Assembly (NCBI RefSeq): GCF_003315595.1
Contig: NZ_QNQU01000015.1
Location: 101,345 to 165,344 of the forward strand
DNA from: Pedobacter miscanthi
Lineage (GTDB): Bacteria > Bacteroidota > Bacteroidia > Sphingobacteriales > Sphingobacteriaceae
DNA: 64,000 nucleotides
Reading direction: 5' to 3'
This document shows positions 1-8,916 of this stretch, one piece after another. The notes under the pieces are model-generated. The model searched no databases. It was not told the origin of the DNA and saw only the letters and a list, made by a program, of their open reading frames with translations. Positions within the stretch are counted from its first letter, which is position 1. Each line of letters opens with the position of its first letter. Position numbers and translations under genes: made by a program.

Positions 1-2
1 TA

Positions 3-1280
3 TTAACCACCGGACAAAAAACAATTCTATTGGTAACGCACGATAGGTACTTTCTGGATAACGTTTGCAACACAATAGTAGAATTGGATAGGGGTAAAAT
101 TTTCAACTACAATGGAAATTATGCTTACTACCTGGAGAAAAAATCGGAAAGGGAAGCTTTAGATGCAACGGTTTTACATAAGAACCAACAGCTATTAAAG
201 AAAGAATTGGAGTGGATGAGACGCATGCCACAGGCTCGTGGAACGAAATCTAACGCCAGAATCAATGCTTTTTACGAATTAGAGGAAAAATCGAAGAAAA
301 AGTCTGATAATCAGAGTATTAACCTCCAAATGAAGATGTCGCGACAAGGCGGGAAGATTATTGAGGTTGAACACGTTGCAAAAGCATTTGATGGACGCCC
401 AACAATAAACGATTTCAGTTATACCTTTAAAAAAGGCGATCGTATTGGCCTTGCAGGAAAAAATGGAACCGGAAAATCGACCTTATTAAACATTATCACC
501 AGTAATTTAAAGCCAGATAGCGGAACCGTGGATACAGGTGAGACCACCGTTTTCGGTTATTATAAACAGGGCGGTTTAACTTTCGATCCAAAAGAACGCG
601 TAATTGATATTGTAAAATCAGATGCCGAATTTATCAAAATGGCAGATGGTTCGGTGATTACTGCTTCTGCCCTACTAACCTTATTTCTCTTCCCGCCAAA
701 GAAACAACATGGCATGGTTGAGAAACTAAGTGGTGGTGAAAAGAAACGTTTGAACCTGATGAAGGTGCTGATGCAAAATCCAAATTTCTTAATTCTGGAT
801 GAGCCAACAAATGATTTGGATATCGACACGCTAAATGTACTTGAAGAATTTTTAGAGAACTTCCCTGGTATTCTAATGTTGGTATCACACGACAGGTACC
901 TGCTTGATAAAATGAGTGATCAGCTATTTATCATGGAAGGCGAAGGTGTGGTTAAAATTTATAATGGTAACTATTCAGAATATCGCCTAAGTTTAGAGCA
1001 GCCAAAAGCCAAACCCGAAACCAAGAAAACGCCTACCCCAGTTGTAGAACAGGTGCCGGTTAAAACTGCAAAAAAATTAAGTTTTAAAGAGCAGAAAGAA
1101 TTAGAAGATAGCGAAAAAGGCATGGAGGATACTGAAGCTAAAATAGCTGAGCTAACCAAAACCTTAAACAATATTGATGCATCAGACTATGTGAAGATTC
1201 AGGAAATCTCAAGTGAAATAGAAAGCCTGCAATCTAAATTGGATGAATATACCATGCGCTGGCTGGAGCTTTCAGAATAG
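3..1280 (+). CDS. uup: ABC-F family ATPase, Uup type (5' end outside window)
   Basis: Partial gene: the reading frame is open from base 3, so the true start lies upstream of the window and the TTG at 30 is not a real start. What remains is the tail of the first ABC domain (switch motif VTHDRYFLD), the inter-domain linker rich in charged helices, and a complete second ABC domain with Walker A GKNGTGKST, signature LSGGE, Walker B LILDEPTND and a second SHDRYLL switch. The last 80 or so residues are a charged coiled coil, the C-terminal DNA-binding domain that separates Uup from EttA-like paralogues. ABC-F proteins are soluble and lack transmembrane domains. Family members act on ribosomes, and Uup has also been linked to precise excision of transposons and branched DNA. 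No transporter role is expected. Confidence 0.9.
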   Translation, partial: LTTGQKTILLVTHDRYFLDNVCNTIVELDRGKIFNYNGNYAYYLEKKSEREALDATVLHKNQQLLKKELEWMRRMPQARGTKSNARINAFYELEEKSKKKSDNQSINLQMKMSRQGGKIIEVEHVAKAFDGRPTINDFSYTFKKGDRIGLAGKNGTGKSTLLNIITSNLKPDSGTVDTGETTVFGYYKQGGLTFDPKERVIDIVKSDAEFIKMADGSVITASALLTLFLFPPKKQHGMVEKLSGGEKKRLNLMKVLMQNPNFLILDEPTNDLDIDTLNVLEEFLENFPGILMLVSHDRYLLDKMSDQLFIMEGEGVVKIYNGNYSEYRLSLEQPKAKPETKKTPTPVVEQVPVKTAKKLSFKEQKELEDSEKGMEDTEAKIAELTKTLNNIDASDYVKIQEISSEIESLQSKLDEYTMRWLELSE

Positions 1281-1313
1281 AATGCAAACAATTCTATCCT
1301 GTTTTCCACGTTA

Positions 1314-1329
1314 TGTTTCACGTGGAACA
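1314..1329. other. parS-like centromere site 1
   Basis: The 16-mer TGTTTCACGTGGAACA differs at one arm position from a perfect palindrome and fits the ParB-binding consensus TGTTNCACGTGNAACA known from many bacteria. A half site, TTCCACG, lies just upstream at 1304-1310. It sits between the ABC-F gene and mnmG. ParB binding was not tested; the call rests on the match and on the usual position of parS near mnmG and oriC. Confidence 0.8.
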
Positions 1330-1387
1330 TTGCACAACGTCATGCTGAATTCATTACAGCATCTCATAAAAAGTAGTAAAAATATAA

Positions 1388-1403
1388 TGTTCCACGTGGA
1401 ACA
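1388..1403. other. parS-like centromere site 2
   Basis: The 16-mer TGTTCCACGTGGAACA is a perfect palindrome and fits the parS consensus with no mismatch. It ends 20 bp before the mnmG start codon, so ParB bound here could also affect mnmG transcription. Together with the site at 1314 it forms a pair with start-to-start spacing of 74 bp, about seven helical turns. Confidence 0.85.
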
Positions 1404-1423
1404 TTAAAGAAATATATAATAAA

Positions 1424-3286
1424 ATGTTTTCAAAATACGATTTGATTGTTGTTGGTGCTGGTCACGCCGGCTGTGAAGCTGCTGCCGCTGCTGCTAACTT
1501 AGGATCATCTGTTTTATTAATAACAATGAATATGGGTACTATTGCCCAAATGAGTTGTAACCCTGCAATGGGTGGCGTAGCTAAAGGCCAGATTGTTCGT
1601 GAGGTTGACGCACTTGGTGGATATTCTGGTATTATATCAGATAAATCGACTATTCAATTCAGGATGCTTAATAAATCTAAAGGACCTGCGATGTGGAGTC
1701 CAAGAGCCCAAATAGACAGGATGCGCTTTGCAGAAGAATGGAGATTAGCCTTAGAGAACACACCTAATGTAGACATCTGGCAAGACAGTGTTGTTGGCTT
1801 ACTGGTAAAAGATAATACCGTATACGGTGTAAAAACATCATTAGGCATTGAAGTAGAAAGTACTGCAGTGGTACTCACCAATGGAACTTTCTTGAATGGT
1901 ATTATTCATATTGGAGAGAAAAAGTTTGGTGGTGGTAGAACAGCAGAAAGATCTTCAACAGGTATTACCGAACAATTAGTAGAGTTGGGCATGGAAGCTG
2001 GTCGTATGAAAACCGGCACTCCCCCACGCGTAGACGGAAGAAGTTTGGATTATTCTAAAATGGAAGAGCAATGGGGCGATGAAGACAGAAGTAAATTCTC
2101 CTTCACCGATACACCTGTTACTACCGATCAACGTTGCTGCTGGATCACTTATACCAATAGTGAAGTACATGAAACTTTAAAAGAAGGGTTCGAAAAATCG
2201 CCTATGTTTACCGGTCGTATTAAAGGTTTAGGCCCGAGATATTGCCCATCAATTGAAGATAAAATTAATCGCTTTGCAGAGCGCGATCGTCACCAGATTT
2301 TCGTTGAACCTGAAGGATGGAACACCTGCGAAATTTACGTAAACGGATTTTCAACCTCTCTTCCGGAGGATGTCCAATTTAAAGCATTAAGATTAATACC
2401 AGGTTTTGAACAGGCAAAAATGTTCAGACCAGGTTATGCCATAGAATATGATTTCTTCCCACCTACCCAATTATCGTTAACATTAGAAACTAAATTGATC
2501 AGCAATTTATTTTTAGCCGGACAAATTAACGGAACTACAGGTTACGAAGAAGCCGCTTGTCAAGGTTTCATGGCCGGCATAAATGCACACCAAAAAATCA
2601 ATGATAAACACGAGCTGATTATGAAAAGATCAGAAAGTTATATCGGTGTTTTAATTGATGACCTGGTAACCAAAGGAACGGAAGAGCCTTATCGTATGTT
2701 CACATCAAGAGCCGAGCATCGTCTATTATTGAGACAGGATAATGCCGATATCCGCCTCTCTCCTATTGGCCATGAGCTGGGATTAATTTCGGACGAGCGT
2801 TTAGAAAAAGTAAATCAGAAAATCGCAAATGCAGATGCTTTGGTAAAGTTTACCAGAAATCAAGGTATCGAAATGGGCGATGCAAATCCGATGCTCGAAA
2901 GTTTAGGTTCAAGCGCTTTGAATCAAAATGTAAAAATCCATAGTTTGGTTGGCAGACCACATGTTGGTTTACAGGATCTGATTAAAGTGAGTAAACCTTT
3001 AGCAGAAGCTACAAAAGGTTTAGATAATGAAACTATTGAGCAGGCCGAAATCAAAATTAAATATGAAAGTTATTTTGAGAAGGAAAATGAAATTGTAGCC
3101 AAGATGCTGAAAATGGAAGACAAAGAAATTAAACCTGATTTTGATTACAATAAAATTGTTTCCATTTCAAAAGAGGCACGTGAGAAATTATTTAAGATCA
3201 AACCACGCACTTTAGGCCAGGCTTCCAGAATTTCAGGTGTTTCACCTTCAGATATATCAGTTTTAATGGTTTATATTAATAAGTAG
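1424..3286 (+). CDS. mnmG: tRNA uridine-5-carboxymethylaminomethyl(34) synthesis protein MnmG
   Basis: With MnmE, this FAD enzyme installs the cmnm5 group on wobble uridine 34 of several tRNAs. The 620 residues match the usual family length. The N-terminal dinucleotide-binding motif VVGAGHAGCEAA (about residues 9-20) binds FAD. GTPPRVDG near residue 198 and the C-terminal SRAEHRLLLRQDNAD segment are MnmG signatures. The ATG at 1424 fits the known N terminus, which begins a few residues before the beta strand of the FAD fold. MnmE is not in the window. The gene is often close to the replication origin in bacteria, and the two parS-like sites directly upstream agree with that. No TAnnTTTG box was seen; the promoter may overlap the second parS site. 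Confidence 0.97.
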   Translation: MFSKYDLIVVGAGHAGCEAAAAAANLGSSVLLITMNMGTIAQMSCNPAMGGVAKGQIVREVDALGGYSGIISDKSTIQFRMLNKSKGPAMWSPRAQIDRMRFAEEWRLALENTPNVDIWQDSVVGLLVKDNTVYGVKTSLGIEVESTAVVLTNGTFLNGIIHIGEKKFGGGRTAERSSTGITEQLVELGMEAGRMKTGTPPRVDGRSLDYSKMEEQWGDEDRSKFSFTDTPVTTDQRCCWITYTNSEVHETLKEGFEKSPMFTGRIKGLGPRYCPSIEDKINRFAERDRHQIFVEPEGWNTCEIYVNGFSTSLPEDVQFKALRLIPGFEQAKMFRPGYAIEYDFFPPTQLSLTLETKLISNLFLAGQINGTTGYEEAACQGFMAGINAHQKINDKHELIMKRSESYIGVLIDDLVTKGTEEPYRMFTSRAEHRLLLRQDNADIRLSPIGHELGLISDERLEKVNQKIANADALVKFTRNQGIEMGDANPMLESLGSSALNQNVKIHSLVGRPHVGLQDLIKVSKPLAEATKGLDNETIEQAEIKIKYESYFEKENEIVAKMLKMEDKEIKPDFDYNKIVSISKEAREKLFKIKPRTLGQASRISGVSPSDISVLMVYINK

Positions 3287-3407
3287 TTGATAATCAACAG
3301 CTTAACAAAATAAAAACAGACTTTAAATAAATCGATATAAAGCAATAATAAGATTTTTTAATGTTAGAGTTCCAAAAAGTATAAAAATCCGTCAGAACGT
3401 TTAAAAT

Positions 3408-5048
3408 ATGCCAAATTTAAAAGATCATTATTTTAACCTTAAAATCTTATTGGCTTTTTCAGCCCTGCTTCTATTTTTTGGTTGCGCGAGTATCCAAAGC
3501 CCTCAGGGGGGGCCAAAAGATACCAAGCCACCGAAAGTTTTAAGTATGACACCAAAAAATCAGACAAGGAATTTTAATGCAAAAAAAATCATCATCGAAT
3601 TTGATGAATATTTTAATATCAAGGATGAGTTTAAAGAATTTTCGATTTCGCCCGATCAGGAGAAACTTCCGGTTTTAAAGAAGCGCCAGAAAAGACTCGA
3701 AATTGCACTTCAGGATTCCCTGGAAAAAAATACAACATACACCTTAAATTTTGGTAAAGCAATTGCCGATGTAAACGAAGGTAACGTAGTTAAAAATTTA
3801 TCGTATGTTTTTTCTACCGGCCCCGAAATTGATTCACTATCCATCAGTGGCAAAGTAATCAATTCGCTTAGCGACGAACCAGAAAAAGATGCAACCGTAT
3901 TTATTCTTCCCTTAGAAAGAGATACTATTTTTGGAAAGAGACGTCCATCCATATATACCACTACCGATAGTGCCGGAACTTATAAATTAAACAATTTAAG
4001 AAAAGGTACCTATAAAGTTTATGCGATTAAAGAAAGTAGTGGTGGTGGCGATAAAATCTATCAGCAGACTTCGGATGAGGTAGGTTTTATTAAAGAGCCC
4101 CTTGTAATCGATAAAAATATTGACAACATCAACCTGCAGATTTTTAAAGAATTGGCCCCGGAGTTTCGTGTGGTTGACCGAAAATTAAATAATGATGGAA
4201 GTATATCAATCAACTTTAATCAGCAGCTTAAAAGTCCTAAAATTACGGTTACCGATCCTCCTGCAGTTGATGTAGATAAGTATGTACATTTTTCGAAGAA
4301 CAACGACACTGCAAAAGTGTGGTTAAAGGATTTAAGCTTCGATTCGGTAAAACTGGCCATCCAGGATCAGGGTAAAGTATTACAAATTTTAAATTTTACA
4401 CGTGGTAAAAAAGATACGTATACACGCGAAGTAACCATTAACGATAACCTATCGGGAGGTAAATTAAATCCTTTTCAGCAATTAACGTTAATCTTTCCTT
4501 TCCCGATGACTGCTGCAGATCCATCTAAAATTACATTACTCGAAGATTCTGTAAAACGCACCAATTTCGAGCTGGTAAAAGATAGTGTGGATCAGCAAAA
4601 ATACTACATTAAATATCCCTGGAAAGTTAAAAAGACTTACGATTTAAAATTAGGTGCAGGTGCATTTACAGCTATTTTTAATGCTAAAAATAAAGATGTG
4701 CCCAAGAAATTTACACTGGAAAGTCAGGATGCATACACTACACTGGTATTAAACGTAACTGTACCCGATACCAGTAAAAGTTATGTAGTACAGTTCTTAA
4801 CCGAGAAAAAAGATATTATAAAATCGTATCCGATCAATAAAAATTCAAAGATTACCTTCTCTAAATATCCTGCAGGCAAATATATGCTCAGGGTTGTGTA
4901 CGATGAAAATAAAAACGGAATCTGGGATACAGGAAGTGTTAAAGGTGGTTATCAACCTGAAAAAGTATGGTATTTAAAAGCCTTGCTTGATCTAAAACCA
5001 AACTGGGAACGCGAAGATCCATTGGTGATACCACCTGCTACGCCATAA
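3408..5048 (+). CDS. Ig-like domain lipoprotein
   Basis: Putative surface or periplasmic lipoprotein of unknown role. A hydrophobic helix (about residues 12-25) ends in the lipobox LFFGC, followed by the segment IQSPQGGPKDTKPPKV, which is typical of a Bacteroidota family with one N-terminal Ig-like (Big_5/SbsA type) domain. Residues 40-140 fit that domain, including an ALDSL-type strand followed by TYTLNFG. A second beta-rich region near residues 145-200 resembles a carboxypeptidase regulatory or Cna-B-like fold. The C-terminal half is beta-rich without a known motif. The gene stands alone, 121 bp after mnmG, and ends at a dispersed palindrome. Function is not known. Confidence 0.8.
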   Translation: MPNLKDHYFNLKILLAFSALLLFFGCASIQSPQGGPKDTKPPKVLSMTPKNQTRNFNAKKIIIEFDEYFNIKDEFKEFSISPDQEKLPVLKKRQKRLEIALQDSLEKNTTYTLNFGKAIADVNEGNVVKNLSYVFSTGPEIDSLSISGKVINSLSDEPEKDATVFILPLERDTIFGKRRPSIYTTTDSAGTYKLNNLRKGTYKVYAIKESSGGGDKIYQQTSDEVGFIKEPLVIDKNIDNINLQIFKELAPEFRVVDRKLNNDGSISINFNQQLKSPKITVTDPPAVDVDKYVHFSKNNDTAKVWLKDLSFDSVKLAIQDQGKVLQILNFTRGKKDTYTREVTINDNLSGGKLNPFQQLTLIFPFPMTAADPSKITLLEDSVKRTNFELVKDSVDQQKYYIKYPWKVKKTYDLKLGAGAFTAIFNAKNKDVPKKFTLESQDAYTTLVLNVTVPDTSKSYVVQFLTEKKDIIKSYPINKNSKITFSKYPAGKYMLRVVYDENKNGIWDTGSVKGGYQPEKVWYLKALLDLKPNWEREDPLVIPPATP

Positions 5049-5054
5049 TTAGGT

Positions 5055-5140
5055 CGTCATCTCGACCGAAACGCAGTGAAGCGGAGAGATCTATCTCGAG
5101 ACAGATTTCTCGGCTACGCTATGCTCCGCTCGAAATGACG
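5055..5140. repeat. Dispersed palindrome, family A (CGTCATCTCGACC type)
   Basis: An 86-bp imperfect inverted repeat opens with CGTCATCTCGACC and closes with GCTCGAAATGACG, with an inner palindrome around GAGATCTATCTCGAGA. Very similar copies are at 11375-11459 and 26150-26235, and a variant at 57254-57386. It starts seven bases after the stop of the lipoprotein gene, in a convergent gap, so it may act as a transcription terminator or mRNA 3' stabiliser. Confidence 0.85.
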
Positions 5141-5144
5141 TACA

Positions 5145-5657
5145 TTATTGGGTAAACCAACCCGAATACATAATATAATTATCAGGTAATTTATTTAATA
5201 AAGCCCTTTGCTCTTCAGTAATGGGCTTTATTTTTTTGGCAGGTGTACCTGCATATAAGTAACCTGTTTCGCATATTGTATTCTCCAAAACCACAGCACC
5301 AGCAGCTATAATACAATATTCTTCAATAATGGCATGATCCATTACAATAGCCCCCATCCCTATTAAAACATTATCCTGAATGGTGCAGCCATGTACTATG
5401 GCATTGTGCCCTACTGATACACGGCTACCAATATGCGTAGATGCTTTTAAGTAGGTAGCATGGATTACTGCACCATCTTGTATATTCGATTCATTTCCGA
5501 TGGTAATAGCATTTACATCGCCTCTAATCACGGCATTAAACCATACCGAACATTTATCACCAATTACCACATCACCAACGATAGTTGCATTTTCGGCAAT
5601 AAAATTATCTTTTCCTATTTCAGGATATTTATCTTTTACGGGTAGTATTAAAGGCAT
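5145..5657 (-). CDS. Gamma-carbonic anhydrase family protein
   Basis: A left-handed beta-helix protein of 170 residues, built from hexapeptide repeats such as IVGDVV, VWFNAV, ITIGNE and VLIGMG. The three zinc-ligand histidines of gamma-class carbonic anhydrases are in place: H66 in GAVIHA, and H84 and H89 in SVGHNAIVHG. The RGD motif at 46-48 is also typical. The family includes Cam, CaiE, PaaY and YrdA; only some are active CO2 hydratases, so activity is inferred. It is the second gene on the minus strand after nadB, with a family-B palindrome in the 113-bp gap, so it may have its own promoter. The 3' end meets the convergent family-A palindrome. Confidence 0.9.
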   Translation of the reverse strand: MPLILPVKDKYPEIGKDNFIAENATIVGDVVIGDKCSVWFNAVIRGDVNAITIGNESNIQDGAVIHATYLKASTHIGSRVSVGHNAIVHGCTIQDNVLIGMGAIVMDHAIIEEYCIIAAGAVVLENTICETGYLYAGTPAKKIKPITEEQRALLNKLPDNYIMYSGWFTQ

Positions 5658-5709
5658 AATATAATGTTAGATGGATGATGTAATATGGATAATGGGTTAT
5701 AAATCGATT

Positions 5710-5766
5710 TGTCATGCTGAGCTTGTCGAAGCTTACAAACAGGTCTTCGACAGGCTCAGGCTGACA
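5710..5766. repeat. Dispersed palindrome, family B (TGTCATGCTGAGC type)
   Basis: An inverted repeat with left arm TGTCATGCTGAGCTTGTCGA and right arm TCGACAGGCTCAGGCTGACA, loop near 5731-5743. The right arm ends four bases before the nadB stop codon on the minus strand, so it forms the nadB mRNA 3' hairpin. Relatives are at 10145, 11475 and 53522. Confidence 0.85.
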
Positions 5767-5770
5767 GGGG

Positions 5771-7357
5771 CTAAAAAACAGTATCTACAAGCTCCTTAGC
5801 ATGTTCAGGATAATCTGTCGTGAAATGTAATCCCCTGCTTTCTTTACGTTGCATAGCCGATTTAATTACTAAATAAGCGGTTTGAATTACGTTTCTTAAT
5901 TCACAAAGTTTAACAGATACCTTATTCTTTTTATAAAATTCTTCCGTTTCCTGATAAATCAGGAATAAACGGCGATGTGCCCTTTCCAAACGGAAATCGG
6001 AACGTACAATACCAACATAATCGCCCATAATTTTTTGCAGCTCCCTTAAATTATGCGTTACCAAAACATCTTCATTACTCTGGGTAACCCCTTTAGAATC
6101 CCACTCAGGAATATGATCAGGAATAACATTGCTTTTAAAGTTTTCAATCGCATCCTGGTAAATTCGGTGTGCAAAAACAGTAGCTTCTAGTAATGAGTTG
6201 GAAGCCAAACGGTTAGCACCATGTAAACCTGTTGACGAACATTCTCCGCAGGCATATAGATTTTTGATAGAAGAACGTCCGTATTCATCCACCAGGATAC
6301 CTCCACACATATAATGTGAGGCAGGTGTAACCGGGATATAATCTTTCGTCATATCAATCCCAATTGATAAACATTTTGCATATATATTAGGAAAATGTTT
6401 TAAAATATCCGCTTTCTTACGCATTGTAATGTCCAGATACACAAAGTCATCGCCTGATTTTTTCATTTCGTTATCTACTGCACGGGCCACAATATCGCGC
6501 GGAGCAAGCGATTTACGCTCATCATACTCCTGCATAAACTCCTCACCGTTCTTACGTCTTAAAACACCACCAAAACCCCTAACAGCCTCCGAAATAAGAA
6601 ACGATGGATACTCCCCGGGATGATATAAAGCAGTTGGATGGAACTGAATAAACTCCATATTCCTTACTTTTCCTTTTGCACGGTAAACCATCGCCATACC
6701 ATCACCTGTTGCAATAACCGGATTTGTTGTAGCCGAATATACATGACCCGCACCACCCGAAGCCATCACAGTCACATTTGCCACAATCTTTTCCACATCG
6801 TTAAGCTCTGTGTTAAAGGCATATATCCCATAACAGTTAATATCTTCGGTACGCTTATCAACAAATTCACCCAGGTGATGCTGTGTGATCAACTCCAGTG
6901 CGAAGTAATGTGTTAATATCTCTATGTTGTTATTCTCATGTATTTCATTTAGCAACACCCTTTCAATCTCGTATCCGGTGATATCTTTATAGTGTAAAAC
7001 ACGATGTTCAGAGTGTCCACCTTCTTTAGCTAAATCGTAGAATCCTGAGTTGTCTTTATCGAAATTTATACCGTAATCAATGATCTCCTGAATACGCTGA
7101 GGCCCCTCTTTTACAACGATTTCCACAATTTTTTCATCACATAATCCATCGCCCGCAATCAGCGTATCTTCGATATGTTTTTCAAAAGAATCACCCTTAT
7201 CTACCACAACTGCAACACCGCCCTGGGCGTATTTTGTGTTAGATTCGTCTTCATTCGACTTCGTAACAATTAAAACCTTACCGAATTTTGCAGCCTTAAG
7301 TGCAAAACTCAAACCCGCTATACCTGAACCGATTACCAGAAAATCTACTTTTCTCAT
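5771..7357 (-). CDS. nadB: L-aspartate oxidase
   Basis: First enzyme of de novo NAD synthesis: a FAD enzyme that oxidises L-aspartate to iminoaspartate, the substrate of NadA, whose gene is divergent next door. The FAD motif VIGSGIAGLSFAL is at the N terminus, followed by TKYAQGGVAVV, which is typical of the fumarate reductase/NadB family. The active-site region has HSEHRVLHYKDITG and EFIQFHPTALYHPG. The C-terminal helical domain follows from about residue 420. The start chosen is ATG at 7357 (MRKVDFLVIG, 528 residues), which places the FAD motif at the usual distance; an in-frame ATG at 7369 would add four residues. nadC was not seen in the window. Confidence 0.96.
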   Translation of the reverse strand: MRKVDFLVIGSGIAGLSFALKAAKFGKVLIVTKSNEDESNTKYAQGGVAVVVDKGDSFEKHIEDTLIAGDGLCDEKIVEIVVKEGPQRIQEIIDYGINFDKDNSGFYDLAKEGGHSEHRVLHYKDITGYEIERVLLNEIHENNNIEILTHYFALELITQHHLGEFVDKRTEDINCYGIYAFNTELNDVEKIVANVTVMASGGAGHVYSATTNPVIATGDGMAMVYRAKGKVRNMEFIQFHPTALYHPGEYPSFLISEAVRGFGGVLRRKNGEEFMQEYDERKSLAPRDIVARAVDNEMKKSGDDFVYLDITMRKKADILKHFPNIYAKCLSIGIDMTKDYIPVTPASHYMCGGILVDEYGRSSIKNLYACGECSSTGLHGANRLASNSLLEATVFAHRIYQDAIENFKSNVIPDHIPEWDSKGVTQSNEDVLVTHNLRELQKIMGDYVGIVRSDFRLERAHRRLFLIYQETEEFYKKNKVSVKLCELRNVIQTAYLVIKSAMQRKESRGLHFTTDYPEHAKELVDTVF

Positions 7358-7369
7358 TAATAAAAACAT

Positions 7370-7807
7370 TTACTTTATCCACGATGTTAACAACTAGTTG
7401 ATAAATGTTAACTCAATGTCTAAATTATCCTAACAAATAAATTTGAATGTTTAAAGCTACTCTAAAAACACAATTTGCCACAATCTTTTGCGCAATTTTT
7501 AAGCAGCTTTATACAAGTAATTAACTTTTTCCCCACTTATAAACAATTAACATTCCGGTATTGATAAAAATTGAGACGTTTTTCGATAAGCCTGAAAATC
7601 AAACTTATGATATTAGATAAATGTAATCTAAATGTTAGTAAACGATTAATAACTTATCTTAAAGAAAGAATTTTCTGAACTTGCCAACATTATTAACACA
7701 CTAATAAACAAACAAGATTTATTTATTTAAAATAACTTATTAATTATTGAGACGTGGAAAGCTTTATCTTTGACCAACGTCAAAATTCAAAAAAGGAAAA
7801 TTTTAAA
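7370..7807. other. Long AT-rich divergent gap between nadB and nadA (possible origin-like region)
   Basis: About 440 bp with no credible gene, much more AT-rich than its surroundings. It holds a near-match to the DnaA box, TTATCCACG at 7375-7383; the pair of GTTAAC sites around an AACTAGTT palindrome at 7386-7412; and a weaker TTATAAACA at 7538-7546. It must contain the divergent nadB and nadA promoters; only the nadA one is recognisable. An origin role is a guess based on the AT content, the DnaA-like box and the parS sites 6 kb away; no clear cluster of DnaA boxes was found. Confidence 0.25.
7765..7772 (+). promoter_or_regulatory. nadA promoter -7 box
   Basis: TATCTTTG fits the Bacteroidota -7 consensus TAnnTTTG. 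The next in-frame ATG is 35 nt downstream at 7808, giving a normal leader. The box lies inside the longer reading frame that begins with GTG at 7754, which argues against that start. Confidence 0.65.
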
Positions 7808-8806
7808 ATGAACATAGATGTCTTAGAAGAAATCAACAAAAAAGGTTTCGCAGAAGAGGAAATTGATCCTACGCTCGATCTTTTTGCAGAGATTGAGAAA
7901 TTAAAAAAGGAAAAGAATGCCATTATCCTCGCACATTATTACCAAGAACCTGACATACAGGATATTGCGGATTATATTGGCGATAGTTTGGGATTATCGC
8001 AGGAAGCTGCAAAAACGGATGCTGATGTAATTGTATTTGCTGGTGTGCATTTTATGGCCGAAACAGCAAAGATTTTATCGCCAAATAAAACGGTTTTATT
8101 ACCTGATGTAAAGGCAGGTTGTTCATTAGCAGACAGTTGTCCGCCGCATTTGTTTAAAAAGTTTAAGGAAAAATATCCTGATCATCTGGTAATCACTTAT
8201 GTAAACTGCACGGCCGAATTAAAAGCTTTAAGTGATATTGTCTGTACAAGTACCAACGCAGTGCAGATTGTGGAAAGTTTACCGAAAGATCAAAAAATCA
8301 TCTTTGGACCAGATCGTAACTTAGGTGCTTACGTTGCGAAAAAAACAGGCAGGGATCTGGTATTGTGGAATGGTGCCTGTATGGTACACGAAATTTTTTC
8401 GCAGGAAAAAATTACAAAACTAAAAGAACGCCACCCAAATGCTAAATTTATAGCCCACCCCGAATGTGAAGAAGTGGTTTTAAAAATGGCTGATTACATT
8501 GGTTCAACAACCGGTTTGTTAAAGTACACCATTACCAACCCGGCTACTGAATTTATTGTGGCAACCGAAAGTGGGATTATCCACCAGATGGAAAAAGCAA
8601 ATCCGACAAAAACGTTTATTCCGGCGCCACCAAATAACAGCTGTGCCTGTAACGATTGTCCGTATATGAAAAGGAATACTTTAGAAAAACTATATTTATG
8701 TATTAAAAATGGTTTGCCCGAAGTTACTGTACCTCAACATATTATTGAACAGGCAGTTAAGCCTATACAACGGATGCTGGATATTTCGGCAGAGCTGGGG
8801 TTGTAA
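7808..8806 (+). CDS. nadA: Quinolinate synthase NadA
   Basis: Condenses iminoaspartate (from NadB) with dihydroxyacetone phosphate to quinolinate, using a [4Fe-4S] cluster with one open coordination site. The three expected cluster cysteines are C105 (KAGCSLADS), C191 (WNGACMVHE) and C284 (CNDCPYM), counted from the ATG at 7808; further cysteines at 279 and 281 flank the last one. LAHYYQ near residue 41 is a substrate-binding signature. The 332-residue length suits the family. The start at 7808 was preferred over GTG at 7754, because the -7 promoter box at 7765 lies between them and an AAGGA-like site at 7793-7797 precedes the ATG. It is divergent from nadB, with the dicarboxylate symporter gene downstream after a palindrome. 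Confidence 0.96.
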   Translation: MNIDVLEEINKKGFAEEEIDPTLDLFAEIEKLKKEKNAIILAHYYQEPDIQDIADYIGDSLGLSQEAAKTDADVIVFAGVHFMAETAKILSPNKTVLLPDVKAGCSLADSCPPHLFKKFKEKYPDHLVITYVNCTAELKALSDIVCTSTNAVQIVESLPKDQKIIFGPDRNLGAYVAKKTGRDLVLWNGACMVHEIFSQEKITKLKERHPNAKFIAHPECEEVVLKMADYIGSTTGLLKYTITNPATEFIVATESGIIHQMEKANPTKTFIPAPPNNSCACNDCPYMKRNTLEKLYLCIKNGLPEVTVPQHIIEQAVKPIQRMLDISAELGL

Positions 8807-8816
8807 TAAATAAAGT

Positions 8817-8903
8817 CGTCATTGCGAGGAGGTACGACGAAGCAATCTTAAAGCGCACGCTACCTGCGATCGTTGTAGGATTGCTTCGTGCCTCGCAATG
8901 ACG
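8817..8903. repeat. Dispersed palindrome, family C (CGTCATTGCGAGG type)
   Basis: Left arm CGTCATTGCGAGG, right arm CCTCGCAATGACG, with inner arms around GAAGCAATCTT and AGGATTGCTTC. It fills the gap between nadA and the symporter gene and ends 13 bp before the symporter start codon. A degenerate relative is at 14084-14166. Confidence 0.85.
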
Positions 8904-8916
8904 GAAAAATAATTAT

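Noticed and set aside
4386..4410. A third parS site (TACACGTGGTA) inside the Ig-like lipoprotein gene
   Set aside because: It has three mismatches to the parS consensus and lies in a coding region.
7754..7807. 18-residue N-terminal extension of NadA from GTG
   Set aside because: It contains the likely -7 promoter box at 7765-7772, and the residues are not like NadA.
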